A DNA stretch of 64,000 nt from Enterococcus hulanensis. GTDB taxonomy: Bacteria; Bacillota; Bacilli; Lactobacillales; Enterococcaceae. The stretch spans positions 62,001 to 126,000 of the forward strand of contig NZ_BJED01000002.1 of assembly GCF_005405485.1 (NCBI RefSeq). Direction: 5' to 3'. Made by a program: the position numbers and the translations under genes. The notes under the pieces are model-generated. The model worked only from the letters and a program-made list of their open reading frames with translations, made no database searches and was not told the DNA's origin. Below are positions 16,339-23,861 of the stretch, piece after piece; positions within the stretch are counted from its first letter, which is position 1; each line of letters starts with the position of its first letter.

Positions 16339-17193
16339 ATGCTATCGAAAATTGAAGAAATCCCCGTAGTCACGGCAGCAGATGAAAATTACGCTCCTTA
16401 TCTGAGTGTAATGATCTCAACGCTATTAGACAAGACGGCAAGAAAAACACCGATTCGATTCATTATTATAGATGATGATCTTTCGGTATCGAGTAAAGAG
16501 AAATTGATCCAAACGGCACACCAACATTCTGATGCGGCTGTTATTCAATTTGTTAAGGTTGATGAAGAAATTTATGAAGATTTTTTAGTTAGCGACCATA
16601 TTACAACTACCGCATATTTTAGAATTTCAATGCCGAAGATTTTGGCGGATAAGAATTATCGCAAAATTTTGTATATTGATTCAGATACATTGATCTTGGA
16701 TGATATCCAAAAATTGTATCAACAGGATTTGGAAGGAAAAACGATCGGAGCCATCATCGATCCTGGACAGACGAAGGCACTAGAACGATTAGGTGTTGAA
16801 TCTGATGATTACTATTTTAATTCTGGTGTGATGGTGATCGATGTCGCTCAGTGGAACAAGGAGCATATTACTGAAAAAACGATCGACTATTTGAAAAACA
16901 ATGGAGATAAGATTATTTATCATGATCAGGATGCGTTAAATGCTGTTTTATATGAAAATTGGCAGCCGATTCATCCCCGTTGGAATATGCAATCGTCGTT
17001 GATTTTTGACAAGCATCCTGCACCGACTAAACAGTATGATGAACGATACAAAGAGGGGCGGGAAAATCCGGCGATCGTCCATTTTACGGGCCATGATAAA
17101 CCATGGAACACTTTAGAGGGGCATCCTTATCAAGAATTGTATATGGAGATATTGAACAAAAGTATTTTTATGGAGACGGTGAAGGTAAAATGA
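16339..17193 (+). CDS. Family 8 glycosyltransferase
   Basis: 284 residues, retaining-type GT8 fold (GT-A). The N-terminal segment IPVVTAADENYAPYLSVMI, the DxD metal site in LYIDSDTLIL (D114, D116), the substrate loop FNSGVMVID, DQDALNA and the late HFTGHDKPW, which supplies the third metal-binding His, are all present. Members add glucose or galactose to cell-surface glycans or glycoproteins; no signal or membrane segment is seen. Its stop overlaps the next GT8 start as ATGA. AGGAGTG precedes the start. Confidence 0.92.
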   Translation: MLSKIEEIPVVTAADENYAPYLSVMISTLLDKTARKTPIRFIIIDDDLSVSSKEKLIQTAHQHSDAAVIQFVKVDEEIYEDFLVSDHITTTAYFRISMPKILADKNYRKILYIDSDTLILDDIQKLYQQDLEGKTIGAIIDPGQTKALERLGVESDDYYFNSGVMVIDVAQWNKEHITEKTIDYLKNNGDKIIYHDQDALNAVLYENWQPIHPRWNMQSSLIFDKHPAPTKQYDERYKEGRENPAIVHFTGHDKPWNTLEGHPYQELYMEILNKSIFMETVKVK

Positions 17194-18080
17194 AAAAAGA
17201 TAAATTTACAGTAGTTTCAAGTTGTAATGACGGATTTGCGGAGCACGTATCGGCACTTTTTGTTTCGATTCTCGAAAATACCGAACACTCCGCAGCAGAT
17301 TTTGATTTTTACGTAATTGATGATGAGATCAGTATTGCCAATAAACGGTTGATGCGTGAGACGATCAAAGAATATGATGCTGCGCTGCACTTTTTAACGA
17401 TCGACAAGAAGTATTTCGCGGATGCAGTGGAGAGTGATCGCATCCCAGAAACCGCTTATTATCGGATCGCAATCCCAGAATTGTTCCGTGATCAAGACCT
17501 TGAAAGAATTCTTTATCTGGACTGCGACATGATCGCGTTGGCAGATATATCCGAGTTATGGGAGATTGATTTGAGTGGGTATACGCTGGCTGCGGTAGAA
17601 GATGCCGGTTTCCATCATCGTTTAGAGAAAATGGAGATCGCCTGTGATTCTACTAAATACTTCAATTCAGGCTTTATGCTGATCAATATGAGAAAATGGC
17701 TATCGGAAAATGTGACGAATCGGGTATTGCGCTACATTCACGACAATCCTGATAAATTGAAATTTCACGATCAAGACGCATTGAATGCGATCTTGCATGA
17801 CCATTGGCTGCAGCTTCATCCGAAATGGAATGCTCAAAGCTATATTATGAAAAGAGAAGTTCAGCATCCAGATCCAGAAGGGGAGAAAGAGTATTTTCAA
17901 GCTCGCAGAGATCCAAAGATTTTGCATTACTCAGGCCACGTTAAGCCGTGGGACCCAGAGTTTACTTCGTCTTTGAAAAAATACTATGAAGAATACGAAG
18001 ACTTGACCGCTTTTAGTGAAGATGAGACAGAAGAAGAAAAAAGTTCAACCAAACTATCCTCAACCAGAAAGCTAGGCTAA
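17190..18080 (+). CDS. Second family 8 glycosyltransferase
   Basis: 296 residues, paralogous to the preceding protein, with DxD in LYLDCDMIAL (D111, D113), FNSGFMLIN, DQDALNAIL and HYSGHVKPW. It carries an extra acidic, Ser-rich tail after about residue 275 (SEDETEEEKSSTK). The start at the ATGA overlap is preferred over upstream in-frame codons within the first gene because it gives the canonical GT8 N-terminus. The tandem pair suggests two consecutive sugar additions to one acceptor. Confidence 0.92.
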   Translation: MKKDKFTVVSSCNDGFAEHVSALFVSILENTEHSAADFDFYVIDDEISIANKRLMRETIKEYDAALHFLTIDKKYFADAVESDRIPETAYYRIAIPELFRDQDLERILYLDCDMIALADISELWEIDLSGYTLAAVEDAGFHHRLEKMEIACDSTKYFNSGFMLINMRKWLSENVTNRVLRYIHDNPDKLKFHDQDALNAILHDHWLQLHPKWNAQSYIMKREVQHPDPEGEKEYFQARRDPKILHYSGHVKPWDPEFTSSLKKYYEEYEDLTAFSEDETEEEKSSTKLSSTRKLG

Positions 18081-18131
18081 GTAAGCTATAAGTCAAATTC
18101 GTTATTATCAATCAAGCAAGGAGTGAATCTA

Positions 18132-18305
18132 ATGAAAGCTATGATGACAAGCAAAGCGGGACATTCGAAGAGCCGCTTCCACCCGCAATCGAACAAAAAA
18201 AAGGATTCAAAACAAAACAGTGCCGTTCGTTCACTGCTATTCAAGATACTATCCGTCTTTGTGATCGGATTTATTACGAAAAAGATCAACAGTCGAAAAA
18301 AATAA
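18132..18305 (+). CDS. Small basic protein with one hydrophobic segment
   Basis: 57 residues: a strongly basic, Ser/Lys-rich first half followed by a hydrophobic stretch (about 34-50: LLFKILSVFVIGFI) and a basic end. AAGGAGTG lies 8 nt before ATG, a strong start. It lies 51 nt after the GT8 pair and before their terminator, so it is probably the last gene of that operon. Function unknown; it could be a membrane-associated accessory peptide. Confidence 0.6.
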   Translation: MKAMMTSKAGHSKSRFHPQSNKKKDSKQNSAVRSLLFKILSVFVIGFITKKINSRKK

Positions 18306-18312
18306 GCACAAC

Positions 18313-18357
18313 AAAAGCCGCAAGAGAATGAGGATTCTCCTGCGGCTTTTGCTTATT
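18313..18357. terminator. Terminator between the GT8 operon and the marR-type gene
   Basis: A 17-bp stem (18313-18329 with 18334-18350) carrying AAAGCCGCA / TGCGGCTTT; it can serve both strands. Confidence 0.93.
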
Positions 18358-18358
18358 T

Positions 18359-18829
18359 CTAAGGACGTCCAAAGCGATTTCGCGGCTTATGTTTGACCTG
18401 TGGTTCAAGCTCGTTGATCAACTTCGTCAAAATATTTTCAAACTGTTCTTTCTCCTCATGGGTCAGTGCGTCTAAGACGACAGGTTGGAAATCATCACTT
18501 TGTTGAGCCGCGATTTTTCCGCGAGGAGTCAAATGGATATTCATGACGCGTTTGTCCTCCAGCGATTTTTCTCGAGTGATATATTCCTTTTTCTCAAGCT
18601 TGCGAATCATCTCGGATGCCGATTGCGGGCGCATGTCTAGACGGCTGACTAAATCTTTTTGTGAGATGGTCCCGTGTTGACGAATAATGCTCAAGATTTG
18701 CCCTTGGCCGCGATTGCGGTTTTCAAATTTGAATGGACCGCGAGAATTTTCTCGAAAGAATTGCATGAATAAACTGTTTAATTCAAAGTACTTTTCAGTA
18801 ACGGTCAAATTTAGTTCTTTTTCATCCAT
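18359..18829 (-). CDS. MarR-family transcriptional regulator
   Basis: 156 residues. The winged-helix core includes GQILSIIRQHGTISQKDLVSRLDMRPQSASEMIRKLEKKEYI, then a wing with EKSLEDKRVMNIHLTPRGK, the family signature. Targets are unknown; no efflux or redox gene is adjacent. The start MDEKELNL was chosen for family length and an upstream AGGGG; in-frame ATG codons up to 18877 give a 16-residue longer form with a weaker ribosome site. Confidence 0.85.
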   Translation of the reverse strand: MDEKELNLTVTEKYFELNSLFMQFFRENSRGPFKFENRNRGQGQILSIIRQHGTISQKDLVSRLDMRPQSASEMIRKLEKKEYITREKSLEDKRVMNIHLTPRGKIAAQQSDDFQPVVLDALTHEEKEQFENILTKLINELEPQVKHKPRNRFGRP

Positions 18830-19253
18830 GGATTTATAACCCCTATTCATATGGAATAATGATATGTCATCCATCATTTTATCAGGTTACCGAAATAAAT
18901 TAAAGTTTTCTGTTAGTAAATTAAGCAGACACGATTGATTCTGTTTGCTGATGCAACGACTGGCATATCGGGCTTATTTGATTAGTCCTTTGGAAAATAA
19001 AAGGTGGAACCTCTGGCATATCTCTAGCAATAACCACAAATGCCTTGTGATAGATGCGCTCAATCGATTGTTTTATCTCACTAAAACTTTTTTTTCTATT
19101 TTAGCCCAACTGCTGACGAGGAGTTCGCTTCAAGTGCAGAAGGAGGAAGCTGCTTTTACTACATAAATTGTGAACTAGGAAGTCTAAATACAATCGTTGA
19201 AGTTATCATCAAAATTGAATCTCGCTCTATACAAAATAAGAAAATGCTAGTTA
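18830..19253. other. Intergenic stretch, no supported gene
   Basis: About 420 nt. A 73-codon open frame on the plus strand (18945-19166) and a 58-codon frame on the minus strand overlap each other; neither has a ribosome site nor recognisable content. No repeat or insertion sequence end was found. Confidence 0.5.
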
Positions 19254-19281
19254 TTGACAACGGATTTCATTCTGTTAGACT
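19254..19281 (+). promoter_or_regulatory. Strong promoter upstream of the leader peptide and GNAT gene
   Basis: Consensus TTGACA (19254-19259), 16-nt spacer, TAGACT (19276-19281). Transcription would start near 19288, just upstream of the leader peptide ribosome site. Confidence 0.7.
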
Positions 19282-19307
19282 GGGTACTGTTAGTCGGAGG
19301 GCAACTA

Positions 19308-19349
19308 TTGCTGGATAAGATAAATCTTATCCAGCATTTTTTTGTCTAA
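19308..19349 (+). CDS. Possible 13-residue leader peptide overlapping an attenuator
   Basis: TTG start 7 nt after GGAGG (19296-19300). The frame reads (M)LDKINLIQHFFV and stops with TAA at 19347. Its codons run through both arms of the hairpin at 19309-19343, so a ribosome on it would disrupt the hairpin. This geometry is that of translation-coupled attenuation, as known upstream of some antibiotic-resistance genes. It is inferred from sequence only. Confidence 0.4.
   Translation: MLDKINLIQHFFV
19309..19343 (+). terminator. Attenuator-type terminator before the GNAT gene
   Basis: GCTGGATAAG pairs with CTTATCCAGC around a 6-nt loop, followed by seven T residues. It lies between the promoter at 19254 and the acetyltransferase start at 19372. 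Confidence 0.85.
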
Positions 19350-19371
19350 AAAATTGGAGGAAAAAGCAATC

Positions 19372-19794
19372 ATGGAAATTAAAACAAGAGACTATTTAGA
19401 AAACAAACAGATAATAATTAAACAATTAGATAAATATACAGTTGAGACGGTCCCTGAACTTTCGCAGTATGAATTTAAACCCATCAGTCTTGTTTGTGAA
19501 GAAGACGGTCAGATTTTTGGTCGCATTGTTGGAGAGATTCATTGGCATTATTTACGCATTGAGCTTTTTTATGTGGATGGCAAGATACGCGGAAAAGGAG
19601 TTGGCAGCCGGATGCTTTCTGAGATAGAACAAATTGCTGAAAAGGAACAGTGCTCCCTCGTCTTCTTGGAAACGATGAGTTTTAATGCACCAGCTTTCTA
19701 TTTACATCATGGCTATGAGATTATCGGACAAATCGACCACCATCCGTTGGAAGATGAAACCCACTATTTTATGTGCAAAAGGTTGAAGAGATAA
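19372..19794 (+). CDS. GNAT-family N-acetyltransferase
   Basis: 140 residues with the GNAT acetyl-CoA loop in YVDGKIRGKGVGSRMLSEIE and a late motif B region FLETMSFNAPAFYLHHGYE. The arrangement resembles small-molecule or aminoglycoside-type acetyltransferases, but the substrate cannot be read from sequence. GGAGG precedes ATG at 11 nt, slightly long; TTG at 19342 is an in-frame alternative lying inside the attenuator. The preceding promoter, leader peptide and terminator suggest inducible expression. Confidence 0.85.
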   Translation: MEIKTRDYLENKQIIIKQLDKYTVETVPELSQYEFKPISLVCEEDGQIFGRIVGEIHWHYLRIELFYVDGKIRGKGVGSRMLSEIEQIAEKEQCSLVFLETMSFNAPAFYLHHGYEIIGQIDHHPLEDETHYFMCKRLKR

Positions 19795-19957
19795 AAAATG
19801 TTAGAGCTGATCAAAAGTTATCATCATCGATTTGGGTTATAGCTTTTTCGACTTTATTGAACTTATCGAAATAAGCCCTTAGCCTCATGTTTATACTTTC
19901 GGTTTCATATATAGTAGAGCTAAACCACAAAATTGTATATGAAAGGAAGGATGAGAT

Positions 19958-20791
19958 ATGCTGCTATGGGGTCTAGTTATTGTTTTAGCACTTATAGTCA
20001 TTTATTTTTTTCTGCCGGGCGGATCTGCTTGGAATAAATACTTGGCGGATATCGAAGATTCTTTTCAACAGGAAGAGCTGCCGCCTGAACCACAACTAAT
20101 CACTGAAGAATCAATCGCTCAGCTGCCGCCGTTATTGAAGAAATATTTAAAGAAAAATGGTTATGTCAATCGACCGCTGATGCGTAATATGCAGATTCGT
20201 TTTGGAAATACCAAGTTTCGTATGTCTGCGGATAAAGCGCCGATCGCGATTGATTTTTGTCAGGTCAACTTTGTTTATCGACCAGATCGCTATGCTTTTT
20301 TGCAGGCACGGATGTTTGGGCTGCCTGTTCAGGTGAGAGATAGTGTGAAGGATGGGCGCGGAGCGATGATTGGAGTCATTGCCAAGCATTTTCAATTGTT
20401 TAATTCGACTGGCCCTGAGATGGATCAGGGACAATTGATCACAGCTTTGGCTGATGCGGTTTTTATGCCGGGGTTGTTTTTGCAGGAGTATGTCGCTTGG
20501 CGCACACTTGATGAGCGAAGAATCGAAGGAACGATCACGTGGAATGGCGTGAGTGCGAAAGGGCGATTTACTTTCGATGATTCGGGAGATATTGTTCGCT
20601 TTGATACGGATGATCGCTATATGGATGAAAATGGGAAGGGGACTTCATTAGTTCCTTGGTTCGTTCTTTATGAAAATTATGAGAGCGACGGCGACTATCG
20701 CAGACCGGGACGTGTCAGCGTAAATTGGAAGCTGCCTCAAGGAATCGATAATTATTTTGTTAGTGATAAGATCAAGATCTGGCATAGATAA
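19958..20791 (+). CDS. Conserved membrane-anchored protein (DUF6544-like)
   Basis: 277 residues with an N-terminal transmembrane helix (1-19) and a mostly beta outer domain. Segments QLPPLLKKYLKKNGYVNRPL, MRNMQIRFGNTKFRMSADKAP and the late VPWFVLYENYE recall the DUF6544 family of unknown function; the name is from memory and not checked. AAGGAAGG precedes ATG. Monocistronic, with its own terminator. Confidence 0.75.
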   Translation: MLLWGLVIVLALIVIYFFLPGGSAWNKYLADIEDSFQQEELPPEPQLITEESIAQLPPLLKKYLKKNGYVNRPLMRNMQIRFGNTKFRMSADKAPIAIDFCQVNFVYRPDRYAFLQARMFGLPVQVRDSVKDGRGAMIGVIAKHFQLFNSTGPEMDQGQLITALADAVFMPGLFLQEYVAWRTLDERRIEGTITWNGVSAKGRFTFDDSGDIVRFDTDDRYMDENGKGTSLVPWFVLYENYESDGDYRRPGRVSVNWKLPQGIDNYFVSDKIKIWHR

Positions 20792-20794
20792 AAT

Positions 20795-20826
20795 AAAAAA
20801 ATACAGCCACGGCTGTATTTTTTTAT
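20795..20826. terminator. Terminator between 20791 and the convergent yjdF pseudogene
   Basis: AAAAAATACAGCC pairs with GGCTGTATTTTTT around a 2-3 nt loop. Confidence 0.9.
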
Positions 20827-20867
20827 TGGGTTTCATGAACTCGCTGCTGCTGGTTCGCAAAACTTTT

Positions 20868-21275
20868 TTAGTGCCCTTTATGCTTTTCGCGTTTCTTAGC
20901 TTGCTTTTGCTGGAAACGGGCTTCGGCGGCTTGGGCTTTTCTCAGCTTCTTTTGCGCCTTGTTGAGCGTTTTGGTTTGTTCCCGTAATTCGCTGATCGCC
21001 AGCTGCGCCTTGGTGGAAACGACTGGCTGTCATTTTTCACGATTAATCAATCGCTGCATTCGCTTCGGATTGATTTTCTTCTCAGACTTTTTCTCAGCGG
21101 CGACAGTTCCAGCTTCGTCCAATAAACGCGGCAAACGTTTTGCGATAAAAGTGAAAACATCCGCGTCTTTTGGTTCAGCCCCAAAAACATATCGGATAAC
21201 TTGGTAATGGCCATCGGTTTCAGCTTCTACCAAGCCGCACCAAAAACTGCCATCGAAGTAGATCGTCAACTTCAT
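20868..21275 (-). pseudogene. yjdF: YjdF family protein interrupted by an in-frame UGA
   Basis: The frame encodes MKLTIYFDGSFWCGLVE...YVFGAEPKDADVF, typical of the YjdF (DUF2992) family of about 135-140 residues. It ends after 81 codons at a TGA (21030-21032) following INREK. The same frame then continues for 53 codons with QPVVSTKAQLAISELREQ and a basic Lys/Gln-rich tail ending at 20868, which is the normal YjdF C-terminus. So one substitution interrupts an otherwise intact gene. The UGA is followed by C, a context prone to readthrough. AAGGGAGG precedes ATG. A yjdF-type riboswitch lies directly upstream. Confidence 0.88.
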
Positions 21276-21282
21276 GATGACA

Positions 21283-21387
21283 CCTCCCTTAATTGGATTT
21301 CAAGCAAGGGACAACCCAGGGAGGGCAGGTTACTGACATTTTCATGCGGCGGACTACCAACCGCCATGTGTTTTTATGCTCATCTTT
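21283..21387 (-). ncRNA. yjdF-type riboswitch (azaaromatic-sensing)
   Basis: The untranslated leader of the yjdF gene contains GGCGG...CCGCC pairing around GGTAGT, then GTAACCTGCCCTCCCTGG and GGGTTGTCCC, ending close to the ribosome site. This agrees with my memory of the conserved yjdF RNA motif, which binds azaaromatic compounds and controls translation of yjdF. Its position directly before a YjdF-family gene is strong support. Exact ends are approximate. Confidence 0.75.
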
Positions 21388-21415
21388 AGTGTACTAGGTT
21401 TGTAGAGAAAATCAA
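21388..21415 (-). promoter_or_regulatory. Promoter of the yjdF riboswitch and gene
   Basis: On the minus strand TTGATT, 16-nt spacer, TACACT; the start would fall at about 21380, at the 5' end of the riboswitch. Confidence 0.6.
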
Positions 21416-21838
21416 TAAGGTTAGCGGAAGGTGTGTCTATCAGCGAAATTAACTTCCTTTAGCGGTGGAAGAGTTGCGCTAATTTGTTTCCTTGCTGGAA
21501 TATTAATTGTGTTAAAAAAAGATAATTAATGTCGGGTAATCATATTTTTACTTCCCAGAGAAATAATTGAGTCAAACGTTGAGCCTGCCTTTTGTGGCGT
21601 TATAAATTTTTCTCGAACTAATTCGAAACATTGATATATCAGCGCTTTTTCATTGTTTCGTAATTGGTTTATTTTTTTCTTTGTTATAAAAAACATCAAT
21701 TTCCGCTATTTTCAAATGCTGTTTTTTGATACTTTTTAAAAATTAGATTAACAAGGGATGATAAGTGCTGTATCGTAATATTTGTAGAATAACACAGAGT
21801 ATTTAAAAGAATGAACTTATCGGAAAGGTGTTTTGAAA
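21416..21838. other. AT-rich intergenic stretch
   Basis: About 420 nt between the divergent yjdF promoter and the spx-type gene. No open frame with a ribosome site, repeat or clear hairpin was found. Confidence 0.5.
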
Positions 21839-22264
21839 ATGATTAAATTATACGGCTCGGCTAGTTGCAATTCCTGCAGAAAAGCGAAAGCATGGTTAGA
21901 AGAACAAAGTTTGGATTTTGAAGAAAGAAATATTATTACTGATCCGCTAACAAAAAGGGAACTTAAAGAAATTCTTTCCTTGACTGAAAATGGCACAGAA
22001 GACATCATTGCGACACGCTCAAAGGTCTATCAGAAATTTGATTTTGATCTCAATGATTTGTCTTTCAATGAATTAGTTGGAATTATCGAAGAAAACCCTG
22101 GTCTACTAAAACGTCCGATCGTGATAGACGAAACTAAATTGCAAATCGGTTTTAACGAAGATGAAATCCATCAATTTATTCCACGTGAAGTGCGTAAGCT
22201 GAATTCAAAGAAAATGACAGAAACATTGTTTTACATGGACTGGGAAAAGCAAAAATTTGCTTAG
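21839..22264 (+). CDS. Spx/ArsC-family regulator
   Basis: 141 residues of the Spx group: an N-terminal thioredoxin-like fold with the redox switch CNSCRKA (C10 and C13), a middle RSKVYQKFDFDLNDLSFNELVGII region, LLKRPIVID with the Arg/Pro signature, and the late GFNEDEIHQFIPRE. Spx proteins bind the RNA polymerase alpha C-terminal domain and redirect transcription under thiol and envelope stress. The ATG lies 8 nt after AAAGGTG; an in-frame TTG 6 nt upstream is too close to that site. Which Spx paralogue this is cannot be told. Confidence 0.9.
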   Translation: MIKLYGSASCNSCRKAKAWLEEQSLDFEERNIITDPLTKRELKEILSLTENGTEDIIATRSKVYQKFDFDLNDLSFNELVGIIEENPGLLKRPIVIDETKLQIGFNEDEIHQFIPREVRKLNSKKMTETLFYMDWEKQKFA

Positions 22265-22401
22265 ACGGCAGCTTAGGATAAGCGCAGAGCTGTATTGCTT
22301 TTGTTAAAAAGCAGGTAGAACCGATTGAACAAAATATCGGCCCATCAATTGGAGAAAAGCACCAAAATGATGAGTAGTACTTGAATAGTCGGCTACACCA
22401 G

Positions 22402-22440
22402 CACCTGCAACCAAGAAAGTTGCGGGTGTATTGTCTTTTT
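22402..22440 (+). terminator. Terminator after the spx-type gene
   Basis: CACCTGCAAC pairs with GTTGCGGGTG (one G-T pair), then a T-rich run. It lies 140 nt after the stop codon. Confidence 0.75.
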
Positions 22441-22450
22441 CCATTGGGAT

Positions 22451-22487
22451 TTTATCACTGCGAGCTAAGTGATAAGGTCTGGTACCA
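22451..22487 (+). promoter_or_regulatory. Hairpin with a T-box-like TGGTACCACG string
   Basis: TTATCACT pairs with AGTGATAA, followed at once by GGTCTGGTACCACG, which contains the tRNA-acceptor-pairing string of T-box antiterminators. No complete stem I, specifier or following terminator was found, so at most this is a remnant. Confidence 0.25.
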
Positions 22488-22510
22488 CGTTGAAAGGGGC
22501 TTATGATGAC

Positions 22511-23113
22511 ATGACAACAGATTTTGAGAAGAAGGCTACGGAAATCATGCTAGAGGCTGGAATCAGTCTAGAGCATATTCAGTCACAGAGAAGAAATTTT
22601 TTTCAAGATACCCATATAGAAAATTATTACAACAAAGTAGAAAACAGTGAACACCTAAGTAAAAATATCCCCATCCAGAAAATCATCGCGTTAAAAACGG
22701 ATGAAACGGTCGTGGGAAAATCGGTTTATGATCTCTTTATGGGAAGAACGACGGAAGGAAGAGATAGCAACAAAATCGATGCTAATATAACATCATTGAA
22801 GGAACATGGCTTGACCTTTCAGCTGGCATTTTATTCTGGCGAGTTTAACTTCGAAGGTTCATCTCCACTTCGCTTTAATTATTATAAAGAGGATGATTGT
22901 TATATCCTGCAAAATGACGGGGTTCATCGAACGATCTCGGCCAAGATGTTCAATGCGCCGACTATGTCAGGAATCGTTACCGACTATGAGCTGGATAAAG
23001 AAAAGAAGAAGCTGTATGAGGAATATGACTCCTTGCAAGAAATTTTACGTTTAACGGATATCAAAGGATTGACGTTGGATTATTTTCAAGAAAAAATGAA
23101 TAAAAAGGATTAA
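22511..23113 (+). CDS. ParB/sulfiredoxin-like protein of unknown function
   Basis: 200 residues. The core NDGVHRTISAKMFNAP (residues about 138-153) matches the G-x-H-R-x-x-A-x-x-x box of ParB/Srx-fold proteins. PIQKIIALKTDETVVGKSVYDL before it may form the first strand and helix. The C-terminal part is helical and charged. In ParB-like folds this box binds nucleotide or acts on DNA, but nothing adjacent suggests a partition or modification system. The ATG has AAAGGGG 11 nt upstream; TTG at 22484 is an alternative. Confidence 0.6.
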   Translation: MTTDFEKKATEIMLEAGISLEHIQSQRRNFFQDTHIENYYNKVENSEHLSKNIPIQKIIALKTDETVVGKSVYDLFMGRTTEGRDSNKIDANITSLKEHGLTFQLAFYSGEFNFEGSSPLRFNYYKEDDCYILQNDGVHRTISAKMFNAPTMSGIVTDYELDKEKKKLYEEYDSLQEILRLTDIKGLTLDYFQEKMNKKD

Positions 23114-23125
23114 TAAAAGACTAAT

Positions 23126-23164
23126 AACGCCCTCTCCAGTACGTTCAATGGAGAGGGCGTTGTT
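23126..23164. terminator. Bidirectional terminator
   Basis: AACGCCCTCTCCA pairs with TGGAGAGGGCGTT around a 10-nt loop, between convergent genes. Confidence 0.95.
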
Positions 23165-23797
23165 TTACATATAACCTTCAGCTTCTTTGCGGGTCAGCCA
23201 GAAATGAATCCCGCCAGTGGAATCTGCCCAGCGATTGGGATTGAAATTCTCCGCTACCACATATTCACCCACACGATAAACAAAATCGCCGTCAACATAC
23301 GAGACCGCTTCGTCATAGTCCTCATTGGTATACATATCCTTGATGCTTAAAACTTTAGCTTTGTCGCAGCGGCAGCAGGTATTTGTCGCAGAGGTTCTGC
23401 GGGCATCTGCCGGGATCAGCAATTGAACGATCCGATAATCAAAGCATTTTTTGTAACCAACGAAAGGTCCTTCAGCCGGGCAGTAAAGTTCAAAAAATTG
23501 AGTCCGTTCATCATGGATGATATCAGTCAGGTCGGCATGCTCCAGCATAGCAAAAAACAAATTCGCGCCAGAAATATCTGCGCCGCGCAAACTGCAGCCT
23601 TGAAAGTCCGTACCTTGTAAAGAAGCATCTCTTAAAATCGCTTCTGAAAAATCGCAATCGATACATAGACAATTACTTAAATTCGCTCCGGTCAGATCGG
23701 CATTGGAAAAATCGACGCGTTCAAAGGTCATATCGTGAAAATTTGCTTGTTGCAGCTTGCGAAACGAGTAATCGTGATTTTTTAGCGTGGCATTCAT
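23165..23797 (-). CDS. Pentapeptide-repeat protein with C-terminal extension
   Basis: 210 residues. Residues about 15-92 are pentapeptide repeats of the A(D/N)LxX form (ANFHDMTFERVDFSNADLTGA... GADISGANLFFAMLEHADL) predicted to fold as a right-handed beta helix. The C-terminal half (about 95-210) is a separate domain with CCRCDKAKVLSIKDM and a late GIHFWLTRKEAEGY. That resembles the C-terminal domain commonly fused to such repeats (DUF5758), named from memory. The repeat part is too short to be taken as a Qnr gyrase protector. Function unknown. Confidence 0.8.
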   Translation of the reverse strand: MNATLKNHDYSFRKLQQANFHDMTFERVDFSNADLTGANLSNCLCIDCDFSEAILRDASLQGTDFQGCSLRGADISGANLFFAMLEHADLTDIIHDERTQFFELYCPAEGPFVGYKKCFDYRIVQLLIPADARRTSATNTCCRCDKAKVLSIKDMYTNEDYDEAVSYVDGDFVYRVGEYVVAENFNPNRWADSTGGIHFWLTRKEAEGYM

Positions 23798-23861
23798 TTA
23801 ATATCGTGTCCTTTCTCCGAGATCCTCTTTCTCTTATTTTAGCATCCTAATCAGTTGGAAA

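Noticed and set aside
18994-19012. AGGTGGAACCTC string resembling a T-box bulge
   Set aside because: No stem I, no matching terminator and no amino acid gene downstream; coincidence.
18945-19166. 73-codon plus-strand frame, overlapped by a 58-codon minus-strand frame
   Set aside because: No ribosome site, no recognisable composition, mutually overlapping; treated as chance frames in an intergenic region.
23165-23797. Qnr-type quinolone resistance protein
   Set aside because: The pentapeptide region is too short and fused to a different C-terminal domain; Qnr proteins are repeats throughout.
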